Source: Planctomycetales bacterium
GTDB taxonomy: Bacteria > Planctomycetota > Planctomycetia > Isosphaerales > Isosphaeraceae
DNA: 55,898 nucleotides
Direction of reading: 5' to 3'
NCBI GenBank assembly: GCA_027451885.1
Contig: DAIDHX010000088.1
Span: 1-55,898, forward strand
The position numbers were made by a program, and so were the translations under genes. The notes beneath the pieces are model-generated. The model was not told the DNA's origin. It was given only the letters and a program-made list of their open reading frames with translations, and searched no databases. Shown here in pieces: positions 8,955 to 17,806 of this stretch. Each line of letters begins with the position of its first letter. Position 1 is the first letter of the stretch.

Positions 8955-11783
8955 TTAGCGTGCAAACCGCGCCACGCTGGCGGCGAGGGTGCGGCTGGCC
9001 GCTCGGTCCGCCTCATTCGAGGCGGATTCCACGGCCTTGAGCGCAGCATCGCGCGAGGCCATGGCGTTGCCCGCATCCTGCTCCAGAACCGCGAGCGCGT
9101 ATTGCGCCTCGAAAAGCCCTGGCTCGGCCGCGATTGCTTTGTTCAGGGATTCGCGAGCGCGGTCGAAGTCTCCCAGCACGAACGACGCCAGGCCGATCCT
9201 GGCTTCGCGCAAGCCTGGGGAAGGCGGGTCGCTGGCGCGTTCCCAGAGAGTTCGAGCGGTGGCCGGGTCGCCGAGATGCAGGCGAAGCATCGCCGCGGAA
9301 TCCAGCGGCGCCCAGGCACGGCCCTCGTCCAGAAGCGACGTCTCGAGCAAAGACGCACCCTCCTCGACACGCCCGGTCCTGAGCAACGCGCTGATCTGCT
9401 GATCAAGCTCGGCAAGATTGCGCCAGGGAGCAAACTCGCGAACTGGCTCGAGACGATATCTCTCGCTCGCGCGTTCTTCCCTGGCCCGCGCGATCTGTGC
9501 CTGTTGCGCTCGATTGATTGGACTGAGCCGGGCGATGCGCGCCAGGACCCTGCCCGCTTCTTCGTTCATCTGCCGCGCATCGTAAGCCATCCGCAAGAGC
9601 GTCAGTGCCAGGAAATCCTGAGGCGTTTCAGCGAGCGCGGTTTCAAGCGCAAACGTGGCACGAAGCAACGAGAGGTCGAGCACGGGGTCGTAGCGCAGGC
9701 GGAAGCGTGGGCTGAGGGCGACTGGGGGCTCGCGGAAGAGCTCGACTTCACCAAGAATCTTCCAGGCAAGCGCGGATCTGGGATCCGCCGCGAGCATGCG
9801 CCTGGCGGCATCGATCCCGAGCCAGGCAAAGGGACGTGAGAGATCTGGCCTGGCTCCGCCGAGCCCCATGGCGTAGCCGCCGAACGCCCTGGCGAGGGCG
9901 TGGAGCTCGAGGGTGGAGAGTGTGTTCGAATCGAGCTCATGCTCGAAGTGGCGGCGGCCGAAGTCGACTTCTCTGCGTTCGACGGTTTGGCGGAAGGAAT
10001 CGTGCACAAATACCGCGGCCGATGGGTCGAACCACACGCAGCGCCAGGACTGGCTGCCGAGTAAATTGGCTCCTAGCCCGGAGTTATACTCGTGATCGAC
10101 GAGCACGACGGGCCGGCCGATGGTATCAAGCTCGCCTTCCCAGCCGGGCTGATTTGAGACGATCCGGCCCTCGAGCCGGGTGTACTCCTGAAACAGCCGG
10201 GCGCCCGCGACCTCGAGCCGGGGGTCAGTGAAGACCTTGCGTTCGGGACCGTGGTAATACTCGAAGAGCGAGGCGTGGGCGTTATGGAACGAGATAAACC
10301 GGGCGGGCATGTCGGGCTCGCCGGCCATCCGCGCGGCCGCGTGCGGGAAGAACAGCGGCTCCTCGCCGAGTCCAATCACGCGCCCCTCACCGGTGAGCCG
10401 GAAGAAGGTCCCCATGGCCACGAAGACAACCAGGCCGGCCACGAGGCCCGCGGTGATCAGGGGAGCGCTCGCGCTGGATGCGATTTCTGGTGCACGCGCG
10501 CGCCTTCGCCGCAAGAGCTCCGCCGCCCAGGAGCTGAAATTCCAGGCTGTCACGGCTCCAACCACAGCGGCGAACTGATGTGTATTCCGCGTCGCCTGCA
10601 AGCTCAGCACCGAGAACGCGGCAAAGAGCAGGAGGCGGAAGATCGAAAGCGACCAACCAGAGGACATGCCGGCCCCCTGCCTGGTCACAAGCTTCGCGTC
10701 CCGGATCCGAGGTTTTGATTTCCCTCCTCGATTCCGCTCCGCTCGACCGGATCGCTCCTTGCGTTTGACAACCTCGCTGGCTTCAAAAAACTCCTCAGCC
10801 TTGCGCCTCGCGCGCCATTCGGAAAACACCGTGCCGATCTTCCAGACGACGGGAATCAGAAAGCTCAGGGCGCCCAGAGCCATCGTCGCCAGGTGCAATT
10901 GCAGGGGGAGGTTGTACCACCCTGCCCTGCGAATGAATTCCGGGACAGGCGTAAGCTCCGCAACGGCTTGCGAGAAGATCGGGTCGCGCATGGTTTGAGC
11001 GAGCTCGAGCGGATAAAGCGCGCCCTGAATGCCGTACGGATTCGCCAGGCAAGCCAGCAGCGTGAGCGGCACGGCAACAAGCGCTGCCAGGCGAAATCCA
11101 CGCCCATCCCCCGACCAGTTACGCGGCTTGAGCACTGCCTCCACGAGCGCAAAGCCGACCAGAATCGGCCCCAGCACAAAAAGTCCCTGCGAGTTCACCC
11201 AGAACACCTGCACGATCGGCAGCAGATAAGCCAGCTTCGGGCTGCGTTCCCACCGTACAAGCACAAACAGAAAGACCGCCAGATAAAGCAGGGTGAGCGT
11301 CTCAGGCCGCACGTACATCCGGCCGCTCAGCACAAAAAGCGCAGGGAGCCACGCCAGAGCCGCGACCCAGAGCGGCCAATCGCGTCTGCCCGAAACAAGC
11401 AAGATCAGCACGGCAAGTGTGGTGATCACACATTTCGCGAGGTTAAGCGCGGGTGCTCCGCCATGGTCGTGCAGCCAGCTTGTCCCAACCTGGAAGAGCC
11501 AGTGCAGATCAATCCAGGGGGCGTCGGCGCGGGTATAGGTGAAGATATCCACGCGGGGAATCGACCCGGTCTGGCGAATGAGTTGACCGGTGCGGAGATG
11601 CCAGAAGATGTCCGCGTCCTTGAGCGGGAAGACGCCCAGCAAAAACGTGAGGACCAGGAAAATGAACACGAGCCCGGCGTCGATGAGCGAGCGTGAATCC
11701 CGCGCCGGACCGGCGTCGAGCCCGCGCGAATGAAGTGCTGTATCGGCTCTCGGTGCTGTTGCGGATTCCCGGTCGCTTCCCAC
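8955..11783 (-). CDS. Large polytopic membrane protein with C-terminal TPR-like region
   Basis: 942 residues, GTG start. The N-terminal ~480 residues hold about ten hydrophobic segments. After the first helix comes KDADIFWHLRTGQLIRQTG and then IPRVDIFTYTRADAPWIDLHWL, a pattern seen in bacterial membrane proteins related to GT-C/dolichyl-phosphate-mannose-type glycosyltransferases. A charged loop rich in Arg/Lys/Glu sits near residue 340. The C-terminal ~300 residues are soluble and helical with tetratricopeptide-like units (e.g. ARIGLASFVLGDFDRARESL, ALAVLEQDAGNAMASRDAAL). Likely an envelope protein; donor and acceptor, if any, unknown. Confidence 0.75.
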   Translation of the reverse strand: MGSDRESATAPRADTALHSRGLDAGPARDSRSLIDAGLVFIFLVLTFLLGVFPLKDADIFWHLRTGQLIRQTGSIPRVDIFTYTRADAPWIDLHWLFQVGTSWLHDHGGAPALNLAKCVITTLAVLILLVSGRRDWPLWVAALAWLPALFVLSGRMYVRPETLTLLYLAVFLFVLVRWERSPKLAYLLPIVQVFWVNSQGLFVLGPILVGFALVEAVLKPRNWSGDGRGFRLAALVAVPLTLLACLANPYGIQGALYPLELAQTMRDPIFSQAVAELTPVPEFIRRAGWYNLPLQLHLATMALGALSFLIPVVWKIGTVFSEWRARRKAEEFFEASEVVKRKERSGRAERNRGGKSKPRIRDAKLVTRQGAGMSSGWSLSIFRLLLFAAFSVLSLQATRNTHQFAAVVGAVTAWNFSSWAAELLRRRRARAPEIASSASAPLITAGLVAGLVVFVAMGTFFRLTGEGRVIGLGEEPLFFPHAAARMAGEPDMPARFISFHNAHASLFEYYHGPERKVFTDPRLEVAGARLFQEYTRLEGRIVSNQPGWEGELDTIGRPVVLVDHEYNSGLGANLLGSQSWRCVWFDPSAAVFVHDSFRQTVERREVDFGRRHFEHELDSNTLSTLELHALARAFGGYAMGLGGARPDLSRPFAWLGIDAARRMLAADPRSALAWKILGEVELFREPPVALSPRFRLRYDPVLDLSLLRATFALETALAETPQDFLALTLLRMAYDARQMNEEAGRVLARIARLSPINRAQQAQIARAREERASERYRLEPVREFAPWRNLAELDQQISALLRTGRVEEGASLLETSLLDEGRAWAPLDSAAMLRLHLGDPATARTLWERASDPPSPGLREARIGLASFVLGDFDRARESLNKAIAAEPGLFEAQYALAVLEQDAGNAMASRDAALKAVESASNEADRAASRTLAASVARFAR

Positions 11784-12001
11784 GCGTCTCTTCCAGCCTC
11801 ACACGCCGCGTCATCGCCTCACACGGCAGTTTCCCGCGATATCCTCATCTTGGCCGCGCACAGCCTCCGCTGCCAGTCACCTCGCGGCGATTCATCTTAA
11901 TCCGCGTGGATCGGCCACACACTTTGCGTTATCGTCTCGGAACGATTGAACGTTCACGGAGGGTAGGAAAACCAGGTCGAAGCGGCAAGGAGGATTTCAT
12001 C
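11784..12001. other. Divergent intergenic region
   Basis: 218 bp between the divergent membrane/TPR gene and the DUF4239-like gene. It carries the Shine-Dalgarno AAGGAGG at 11987-11993, which fixes the GTG start at 12002. No clear promoter boxes or operator repeats were recognised. Confidence 0.4.
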
Positions 12002-12799
12002 GTGTCCTTTTATTTCATCTACGACCTTCCCAACTGGCTGCTTGGGGTCGGGGTCGTCACCGTATTCCTGGCGGGGTCGCTTCTGGGACTGGTCTTCACG
12101 AGGCCGCTCGTTCGCAAATTGCTCCGAGGGTCGGGCGTCCACAACGACATTGTGAGTTTTTTCTTCGCGGGAATCGGCGTTTTTTACGGACTTGCCCTCG
12201 GCCTGATCGCCGTCGGGACGTGGGAGAACTACTCCGACGTTGACAGCGTGGTGTCAAACGAGGCCGCCGCGACCGCCGCGCTCTACCGCGATTTCGACGC
12301 CTATCCTGCCCCGGTGCGAAATCGGCTCGAAGGTCTGTTGCGGGATTACACGCGCAAGGTCATCAATGAGGAGTGGCCCGCTCATCGCCGTGGCGAGGCG
12401 AATGAGGGCGCAGACGAGGCGATCGACACGCTCGAGAACGCGATCATGGCCCATGAGCCCAGGACCGAGAGTGAGAAGATCGGCCATGCTGAGGTTCTGC
12501 GCTCGCTGGACGAGCTTCAAGATCAGCGCAGGCTACGATTGCAGTCGGTATCCACTGGTTTGCCGGCTGCGCTCTGGTCAGTGGTGATCATTGGCGCGAT
12601 TTTGAATATCGCGATCACCTACCTCTTCTGGCTTGAGAATCGTTGGCTTCACGCGTTTCTAATCGCGATTCTGGCGGTGTTTATCGGGCTCCTGGTGTTT
12701 TTGACCGCGGCGATGGACAATCCGTTCCGCGGGGAATTCAGCGTGTCACCTGACGCGCTCCAGTCGGTCTTTGACAAGGTGATGAGCCGCACTTCGTGA
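12002..12799 (+). CDS. DUF4239-like (bestrophin-like) integral membrane protein
   Basis: 265 residues. The GTG start at 12002 is chosen because AAGGAGG lies 8 nt upstream and the protein then opens with a hydrophobic helix (FYFIYDLPNWLLGVGVVTVFLAG). A second helix follows (FFFAGIGVFYGLALGLIAVG), then a ~110-residue soluble helical part (NYSDVDSVVSNEAAATAALYRDFDAYP ... LDELQDQRRLRLQSV) and two C-terminal helices. The terminal NPFRGEFSVSPDALQSVFDKV segment is typical of the DUF4239 family. Function of the family is not established. Its last 151 bp overlap, tail to tail, the frame of the first S53 peptidase. Confidence 0.78.
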   Translation: MSFYFIYDLPNWLLGVGVVTVFLAGSLLGLVFTRPLVRKLLRGSGVHNDIVSFFFAGIGVFYGLALGLIAVGTWENYSDVDSVVSNEAAATAALYRDFDAYPAPVRNRLEGLLRDYTRKVINEEWPAHRRGEANEGADEAIDTLENAIMAHEPRTESEKIGHAEVLRSLDELQDQRRLRLQSVSTGLPAALWSVVIIGAILNIAITYLFWLENRWLHAFLIAILAVFIGLLVFLTAAMDNPFRGEFSVSPDALQSVFDKVMSRTS

Positions 12800-14160
12800 T
12801 GTGCGGCCCGGACCGGTTGATGCACGAATCTGGCCCGCGGATGCCTGGCATGGGAATGCCTGAAGCGTGGCGGCGCCTTGTGCAGCGGCTTGTGTCGAGG
12901 GGCGTGGATTTTGTGCTGTTTGTGATGCCTGATTGGCGCGGTGGGGTTTGTGCTCACGGGCACGCTGGGGCCAACCGTGCCGATCGGCGTCACGAGCGTG
13001 CTTGAGACCAGGTCGGCATAGAGGGCGGGTGCGTTCGGGGAGCCGAGGCCGGTTTCCGTGTTCGCGCCGCCGGGTGTGACGACCGAGCCGCCGAAGGAGG
13101 CCAGCAAACCGCCCTGGCCATAGAAGCCGAACGGCTCGAACCCAAATGAGAACCCTCCACTCTGCGGCAGCAACGCCGGCGAATGGAACGCGCTCGGGGG
13201 CGCGGCGTAGAGCGCGGGCAAGGTCTGGGTAGGGCCATCAAGGCTGCCCAGGCCAGCCGAGGCCCGACCCTGATCCACAAGCGCGATCAGGGCCGCCCAG
13301 GCCGGTGCGCCCAGACTCGTACCCCCAACCACCTGCCACGTCCCCACGTTGTTGATTGTCTGGAACACCATCACGCCCGTATTCGGGTCGGCGTTAAAAG
13401 CGACGTCAGGCGTACTGCGCCGGCCCGTGGACTGGACGCTGGCCTGGTAGGTCGGCTCACCCTCGTAGACGCTGTAGCCGCCGCCAGTCGCGTACCACGC
13501 CGTCTCCGAGCTATAAGCCGAGGCGCTGTTCAAGTAGAGCGAGGTGCCGCCCACCGCGACGACGTTCGGCGAGCTGGAAGGATACTCAACCGTCCCGTTG
13601 TCGCCACTCGCCGCGATGTAGGTGATTCCCTGATGGCCGGCGGGCGTCGTGAAGAACGGATCGTAGCTCCTCTCATTCGCAATCTCGCCAAATCCCCAGC
13701 TCATCGACACGACCGTAACCGCGGCGTCATTGCGCGCGGCCTGAACGGCGTTCATGAGGTCCGTCAGATTCTGCGAGGCGGCCTCGATCACCACGAGATT
13801 CGCGCCTGGCGCCAGGGCATGGGCCCATTCCACGTCGAGCGATTCTTCGCCGGCCCAGCCTGCGTTGTACTGATTACCCGCCAGGTTGGCGACTTGAAGA
13901 TTCGGGTCCGGGAGATGGTAGGTAAGATCAAAATGATGGAGATCGGCAGCCAGCGTGGGGTCGTGGTAAGCCTCGATGAGTGCGATCGTCTGGCCTGTGC
14001 CTGTCGCGGTGACGGAGCCTGAGCCGCTCCCGATCTTGATCGCCGAATAGCCGTACGCGGTTGCGAGCTGCGCAGGGGTCAGCCCCGCCGAGAGCATGCA
14101 ACGGTCGTCGAGCCGATCGAGAATGAGTGCGACGGAGCGGCGAGAGCGAGAAGGCTTCAT
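12649..14160 (-). CDS. S53-family (sedolisin/kumamolisin-like) serine peptidase with LEPR-like N-terminus
   Basis: 503 residues. The S53 catalytic set is present: E105 and D109 in GEESLDVEWAHA, oxyanion Asp D187 in ASGDNG, and S282 in GGTSLGAPAWAAL; GLGSPNAP matches the region near the calcium site. The N-terminus LDRLDDRCMLSAG resembles the planctomycete LEPR-XLL sorting motif. No ~180-residue kumamolisin prodomain precedes the catalytic domain, unlike the classical acid-active family members. The C-terminus has a His/Arg/Pro-rich tail (RHHKQHKIHAPRHKPLHKAP). The last ~50 residues read antisense to the DUF4239-like gene, so the true end may differ. Tandem with a paralogue just upstream. Confidence 0.86.
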   Translation of the reverse strand: MKPSRSRRSVALILDRLDDRCMLSAGLTPAQLATAYGYSAIKIGSGSGSVTATGTGQTIALIEAYHDPTLAADLHHFDLTYHLPDPNLQVANLAGNQYNAGWAGEESLDVEWAHALAPGANLVVIEAASQNLTDLMNAVQAARNDAAVTVVSMSWGFGEIANERSYDPFFTTPAGHQGITYIAASGDNGTVEYPSSSPNVVAVGGTSLYLNSASAYSSETAWYATGGGYSVYEGEPTYQASVQSTGRRSTPDVAFNADPNTGVMVFQTINNVGTWQVVGGTSLGAPAWAALIALVDQGRASAGLGSLDGPTQTLPALYAAPPSAFHSPALLPQSGGFSFGFEPFGFYGQGGLLASFGGSVVTPGGANTETGLGSPNAPALYADLVSSTLVTPIGTVGPSVPVSTNPTAPIRHHKQHKIHAPRHKPLHKAPPRFRHSHARHPRARFVHQPVRAAHHEVRLITLSKTDWSASGDTLNSPRNGLSIAAVKNTRSPINTARIAIRNA

Positions 14161-14183
14161 GAGGTCGCTCGAGCGGGTAGAAA

Positions 14184-15476
14184 TCAGAGCCTGGGTCGGA
14201 TGACTCGCTCCTTCGCGAAGGGCAAGCGGGTCCGTCGAATCGTCGCGTGAGGCGCGGGCGCCATGGCCTGGTGGTCCGAGCCTGGGATCGAGCGTGCGGC
14301 GCTGACTCTGGCTGATTCGGCGCTCGAGCCTGCCGGGCGTGCGGCCGCCGTGGCAAGCCCCTGACCAGACGTGATCGAGACCAGGTCATAAACAATTCCT
14401 GGTCCATGCGGCGATCCACGGCCGGTGGAGGTCAGCGCCGAGGTCGTGGCCGAACCGATCGTATGATACTTGAGCGGAGGGATGGGATTGAAGTCCTGGG
14501 CAGGAAGCGCATAGAGGGCGGGCAGAAGCTGCGTCGCACCGTCGAGACTTCCCAGGCCCTTGAGCGCACGCCCCTGATCCACAATCGCCACAAGAGCGGC
14601 CCATGCCGGCGTGCCGAGGCTCGTACCGCCAACGACCGACCAGTTCCCCTGCCCGCCGCCGAGCGGCGTCTGGTAGACCTGCACCCCGGTGTTGGGGTCG
14701 CCGTCAAACGCCACGTCGGGCGTGCTCCGCCTGCCGCTGGCCTGCACGGAATACTGGTAACCTGGCTCAGGCTGACGCTTGCTGTATCCCCCGCCGCTGC
14801 TAAACCACGTCGTTTCCGAGGCAATCCCGCCCAGGCCATTCAAGTGCAGCGAGGTGCCGCCGACCGAGACAACGTTCGGAGATGAACCAGGCCACTGCAC
14901 GCCTCCCTGGGTGCCGTTGTCGCCGCTCGCCGAAAAGAACGACTCACCCACGTGATTGGCCGGCGTCGTGAAATAGGGATTGAAAGCCCGCTCGTTGCGA
15001 AATTCGGAAAAGCCCCAGCTCATCGAGACCACTGAAACCCCGGGCACCTGCCGCGCCACGTTCACTGCCGCAACCAGCGCCTGGCGGCTCTGATTCCTGG
15101 CCTCGACCACCAGAATACTGGCATAAGGCGCGATCGCATGCGCCCATTCCACATCCAGGCTCTCTTCGAGCGCCCAGCCAGGGTTCGAAACTTGCCCCCC
15201 CAGGTTCACAAGCCTGTAATTGGGGTTCGGCAGGCCGTAAGTCGCGTCGAACGTGACCAGGTCCGGGGCCAGATACGGATCGTGATACGCCTCGACGAGC
15301 GCGATCGTTTGCCCCGCGCCAGTCCCCTGCACTTTCCCCCCGCCAGGGAGGCTGAACTGGATGTTCCCAAGTCCATAGGCCGAGAGCAGCTCGCTGGGCG
15401 TCAGGCCCGAAAGCAGCGAGCGTTCCTCAAGCTGGTCCAAATGTGGACGATGCGGGCGAGTGCGACGGAGCGACAT
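14184..15476 (-). CDS. Second S53-family serine peptidase, tandem paralogue
   Basis: 430 residues from the ATG at 15476 (MSLRRTRPHRPHLDQLEERS); a TTG at 15497 is the longer alternative. LEERSLLSGLTPSELLSAYGL again combines an LEPR-XLL-like motif with the start of the peptidase. The catalytic set is EESLDVEWAHAIAP (Glu, Asp), SGDNGTQGG (oxyanion Asp) and GGTSLGTPAWAAL (Ser). Also lacks a long prodomain. It shares long blocks with the downstream paralogue (VVSMSWGF, NERAFNPYFTTPA, PDVAFDGDPNTGV), so the pair arose by duplication. It ends 23 bp before the start of that gene, so both are probably one transcript. Predicted to be extracellular or surface-bound. Confidence 0.88.
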   Translation of the reverse strand: MSLRRTRPHRPHLDQLEERSLLSGLTPSELLSAYGLGNIQFSLPGGGKVQGTGAGQTIALVEAYHDPYLAPDLVTFDATYGLPNPNYRLVNLGGQVSNPGWALEESLDVEWAHAIAPYASILVVEARNQSRQALVAAVNVARQVPGVSVVSMSWGFSEFRNERAFNPYFTTPANHVGESFFSASGDNGTQGGVQWPGSSPNVVSVGGTSLHLNGLGGIASETTWFSSGGGYSKRQPEPGYQYSVQASGRRSTPDVAFDGDPNTGVQVYQTPLGGGQGNWSVVGGTSLGTPAWAALVAIVDQGRALKGLGSLDGATQLLPALYALPAQDFNPIPPLKYHTIGSATTSALTSTGRGSPHGPGIVYDLVSITSGQGLATAAARPAGSSAESARVSAARSIPGSDHQAMAPAPHATIRRTRLPFAKERVIRPRL

Positions 15477-15598
15477 CGATGCGTCTCGAGAAGCCAAGCG
15501 CGACGACCTGAGGCGTTGCGGCAGAGCGTGAGTGCGGACAGGTCAATGACTACGTCGTAATGAGTCTACAACACACGACGCGAATTCTCGATGATTCC

Positions 15599-17038
15599 TT
15601 ATGGTCGTTGCGTTTGCGAATCGTCCGGCAATAACAAGCGTGCTGAAAACGCGGCTGAGTCCAGCTTTCGGCCGATCTCCTCGACCCGCATGCCAAAGCC
15701 CGGCCCGCGGATCGAATCGAGCGCAAGCCGTCCCCCCGCGCGTCTGTAGAGCCCAGGATGAACCCGCGCCTCGGGTTCCGAGGCGGCCGGATAATACTGC
15801 ATCCCATTCGATTCCACACCCATGATGGTCCCCGCCCGAGCGCCCAGGAGAAGATGCGGTATCTGGGCGAGCATGGGATTCGAGAGATCCTGCACCATGA
15901 GCGTCATGCCGTGGGCTCTTGCCCAGCTCATCGAAAGTAGTGCGCCCGTTTGCGTCTTGCAGGTCTTGAGCGCGACCCCGGTCCAACCAAGCTCCCGGCC
16001 CAGGCGCACCAACCGCCAGTCGTGCGCGCTTTCGTCCATGAACAGCGGCTTGCGGGCCGAGACGCTGCGGACGTCGATGGGGTTCGCCTCGAGGTCATAA
16101 GGAAACGGTTGCTCAACGTAAAGGAGCGCGCCATAGAGCCGGGGGTGATCCACCAGGAGCTGATCGAGGATCGCGGTGACATACCCCGGATCGCGTACGG
16201 TGCAGTTGAAATCCGCGGAGAGCCAGCGCACGTTTTCGGGTTCAGCCACGCGCCAGACGGACACCAGGCGGTCGAGGTCCCAGCCTGGATCGTCTCCCTT
16301 CAGCTTTACCTTCAGGCAGAAGAGTCCGTCGCGGCGGATCCAGTCCTGCAAGAGAACCGGCAGACCATCGTCCGGCTCCTCCCCCGTGAGCTCGTCCGGG
16401 GTGATGGGATCCTTGCCGCCGATCAGATGCCAGGCCGGCACCGACGGCTGCGAGGGGGCCAGGAAATCGGCTGGAAACCTCCCGTCGAAACACACACCGG
16501 CGGCCGACGGCTCAAGATAGGCCGAAAGATCATGGCTGAGGAATCGCCCATCGTATGCGTCATAACACGCAATGCCGTTCTTGACGCCGAACGCATCGTG
16601 GATCGCCAGGTCAAAGGCGGAGGCGCACACGAGCGCGGCGAGCCAGGGAACCGGTTCGCGCCCCGGGCGATGCTCGGCGTTGTAGTCGCGGAGGATCGCG
16701 GGCAGATCGTGCTCGAGAAACTGCCAGCCAAGTTCGATCGGATGCCCAGGCGGTCGCGGAGCGTCGAGCCAGCGGCCGGCGATCCGATCACACAGCGCCA
16801 GCATGGCTTGCAACCGCTCGTCGTAGCTTAGTGTTCCGGGCCAAACCCACTGCACCGAAAGCGGCGTCTCACCCCAGCCGGTCGCCACGGCCCCGCGCAC
16901 ATCGGCCACCGTCGCCCTGACCCGCGCACAGACGACCTCGGTTGTGATCTCCGGGCCGAACTTCAAAGGCACACGCGTCTTGATCGGAATCAGGTAGAGC
17001 TCGATCCCCACCGGACGTACGTCGCTTGGCCTGCTCAT
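15599..17038 (-). CDS. Enolase-superfamily (mandelate racemase/muconate lactonizing-like) enzyme
   Basis: 479 residues from the ATG at 17038, which has GGAGAGG about 9 nt upstream. The fold-defining pieces are an N-terminal capping domain (GIELYLIPIKTRVPLKFG), the KxK base motif in LKVKLKGDD, the metal ligands in ADFN, YVEQPF and FMDESAHD, and the second-half lysine in ALKTCKTQTGALL. These enzymes abstract a proton alpha to a carboxylate. Two odd features are the length (about 100 residues longer than common members) and inserts around residues 180-230. The substrate cannot be read from sequence. It is divergent from maf. Confidence 0.82.
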   Translation of the reverse strand: MSRPSDVRPVGIELYLIPIKTRVPLKFGPEITTEVVCARVRATVADVRGAVATGWGETPLSVQWVWPGTLSYDERLQAMLALCDRIAGRWLDAPRPPGHPIELGWQFLEHDLPAILRDYNAEHRPGREPVPWLAALVCASAFDLAIHDAFGVKNGIACYDAYDGRFLSHDLSAYLEPSAAGVCFDGRFPADFLAPSQPSVPAWHLIGGKDPITPDELTGEEPDDGLPVLLQDWIRRDGLFCLKVKLKGDDPGWDLDRLVSVWRVAEPENVRWLSADFNCTVRDPGYVTAILDQLLVDHPRLYGALLYVEQPFPYDLEANPIDVRSVSARKPLFMDESAHDWRLVRLGRELGWTGVALKTCKTQTGALLSMSWARAHGMTLMVQDLSNPMLAQIPHLLLGARAGTIMGVESNGMQYYPAASEPEARVHPGLYRRAGGRLALDSIRGPGFGMRVEEIGRKLDSAAFSARLLLPDDSQTQRP

Positions 17039-17169
17039 GGTGATCGACCTCTCCATGCAAGGCGGACAGAACAACTCCGACTAGACTGGCGGCTGCCACG
17101 CTTGAAGGCAAGAGGGCGCGACGATACCATCGTAACCATTCGTTCAGGAACTATCCGTGTCTGCTCTGT

Positions 17170-17760
17170 GTGAGCCCCTTGAAATCCACCCGGCTGATTC
17201 TTGCCAGCGCATCTCCTCGGCGGCGTTCGCTGCTTGAGGAGGCGGGCTATGAGATTGAGGTCGAGCCCTCCGGCGTCGACGAGCCGGCTCCGCCTCCCGG
17301 AACGCAGCCGCATGCGCTTGCGGCCGCGCTGGCGCTCCAGAAAGCCATGGCCGTTGCCGCCCGGCGTTCGACCGGCCTGATTCTGGCGGCGGACACGGTC
17401 TGCGCGGTCGAGGACGAGATCCTCAACAAACCGCTCGATCGCGCTGACGCCGAACGCATGATCCGCCTGCAAGAAGGCAGAGAGACCCTGGTCGTGACCG
17501 GGATTTGCCTGGTCCAGGCCCAGTCGCGCGAATTCGCGGGCGCCGTCGAGGAAAGCATCGTCTGGATGCGCTCGCTCACAAACCCGGAGCGGCAAGCACA
17601 CCTGGACTCCAGGCGCTGGGAAGGTAAGGCCGGCGCGTATGGGGTCCAGGATGACGACCCCTGGGTTCGGGTCGCACGCGGCAGCTTCTCAAATGTGGTG
17701 GGATTGCCCATGGAGCGGCTCGAGCAGCTTCTTCGCGACCTGGCGGGAATGACCTCGTAA
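17170..17760 (+). CDS. maf: Maf-family nucleoside triphosphate pyrophosphatase
   Basis: 196 residues from a GTG. N-terminal LILASASPRRRSLLEEAGY is the Maf signature; ILAADTVCAVEDEILNKP, RETLVVTGICL and GKAGAYGVQD are the other conserved blocks. Maf proteins hydrolyse dTTP/UTP or modified pyrimidine nucleotides to the monophosphate and pyrophosphate, a house-cleaning role. The SASPRR block fits the YhdE-type dTTP/UTP group, but I would not separate subgroups from this alone. Followed 46 bp later by the M28 gene in the same direction. Confidence 0.92.
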   Translation: MSPLKSTRLILASASPRRRSLLEEAGYEIEVEPSGVDEPAPPPGTQPHALAAALALQKAMAVAARRSTGLILAADTVCAVEDEILNKPLDRADAERMIRLQEGRETLVVTGICLVQAQSREFAGAVEESIVWMRSLTNPERQAHLDSRRWEGKAGAYGVQDDDPWVRVARGSFSNVVGLPMERLEQLLRDLAGMTS

Positions 17761-17806
17761 GAGACGGTGGTCTCGCGTAACATGAGGCCAGGAAGGAGCG
17801 TGCGCC

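Noticed and set aside
13183-14022. 279-codon plus-strand open frame
   Set aside because: Lies opposite the S53 peptidase whose triad is intact.
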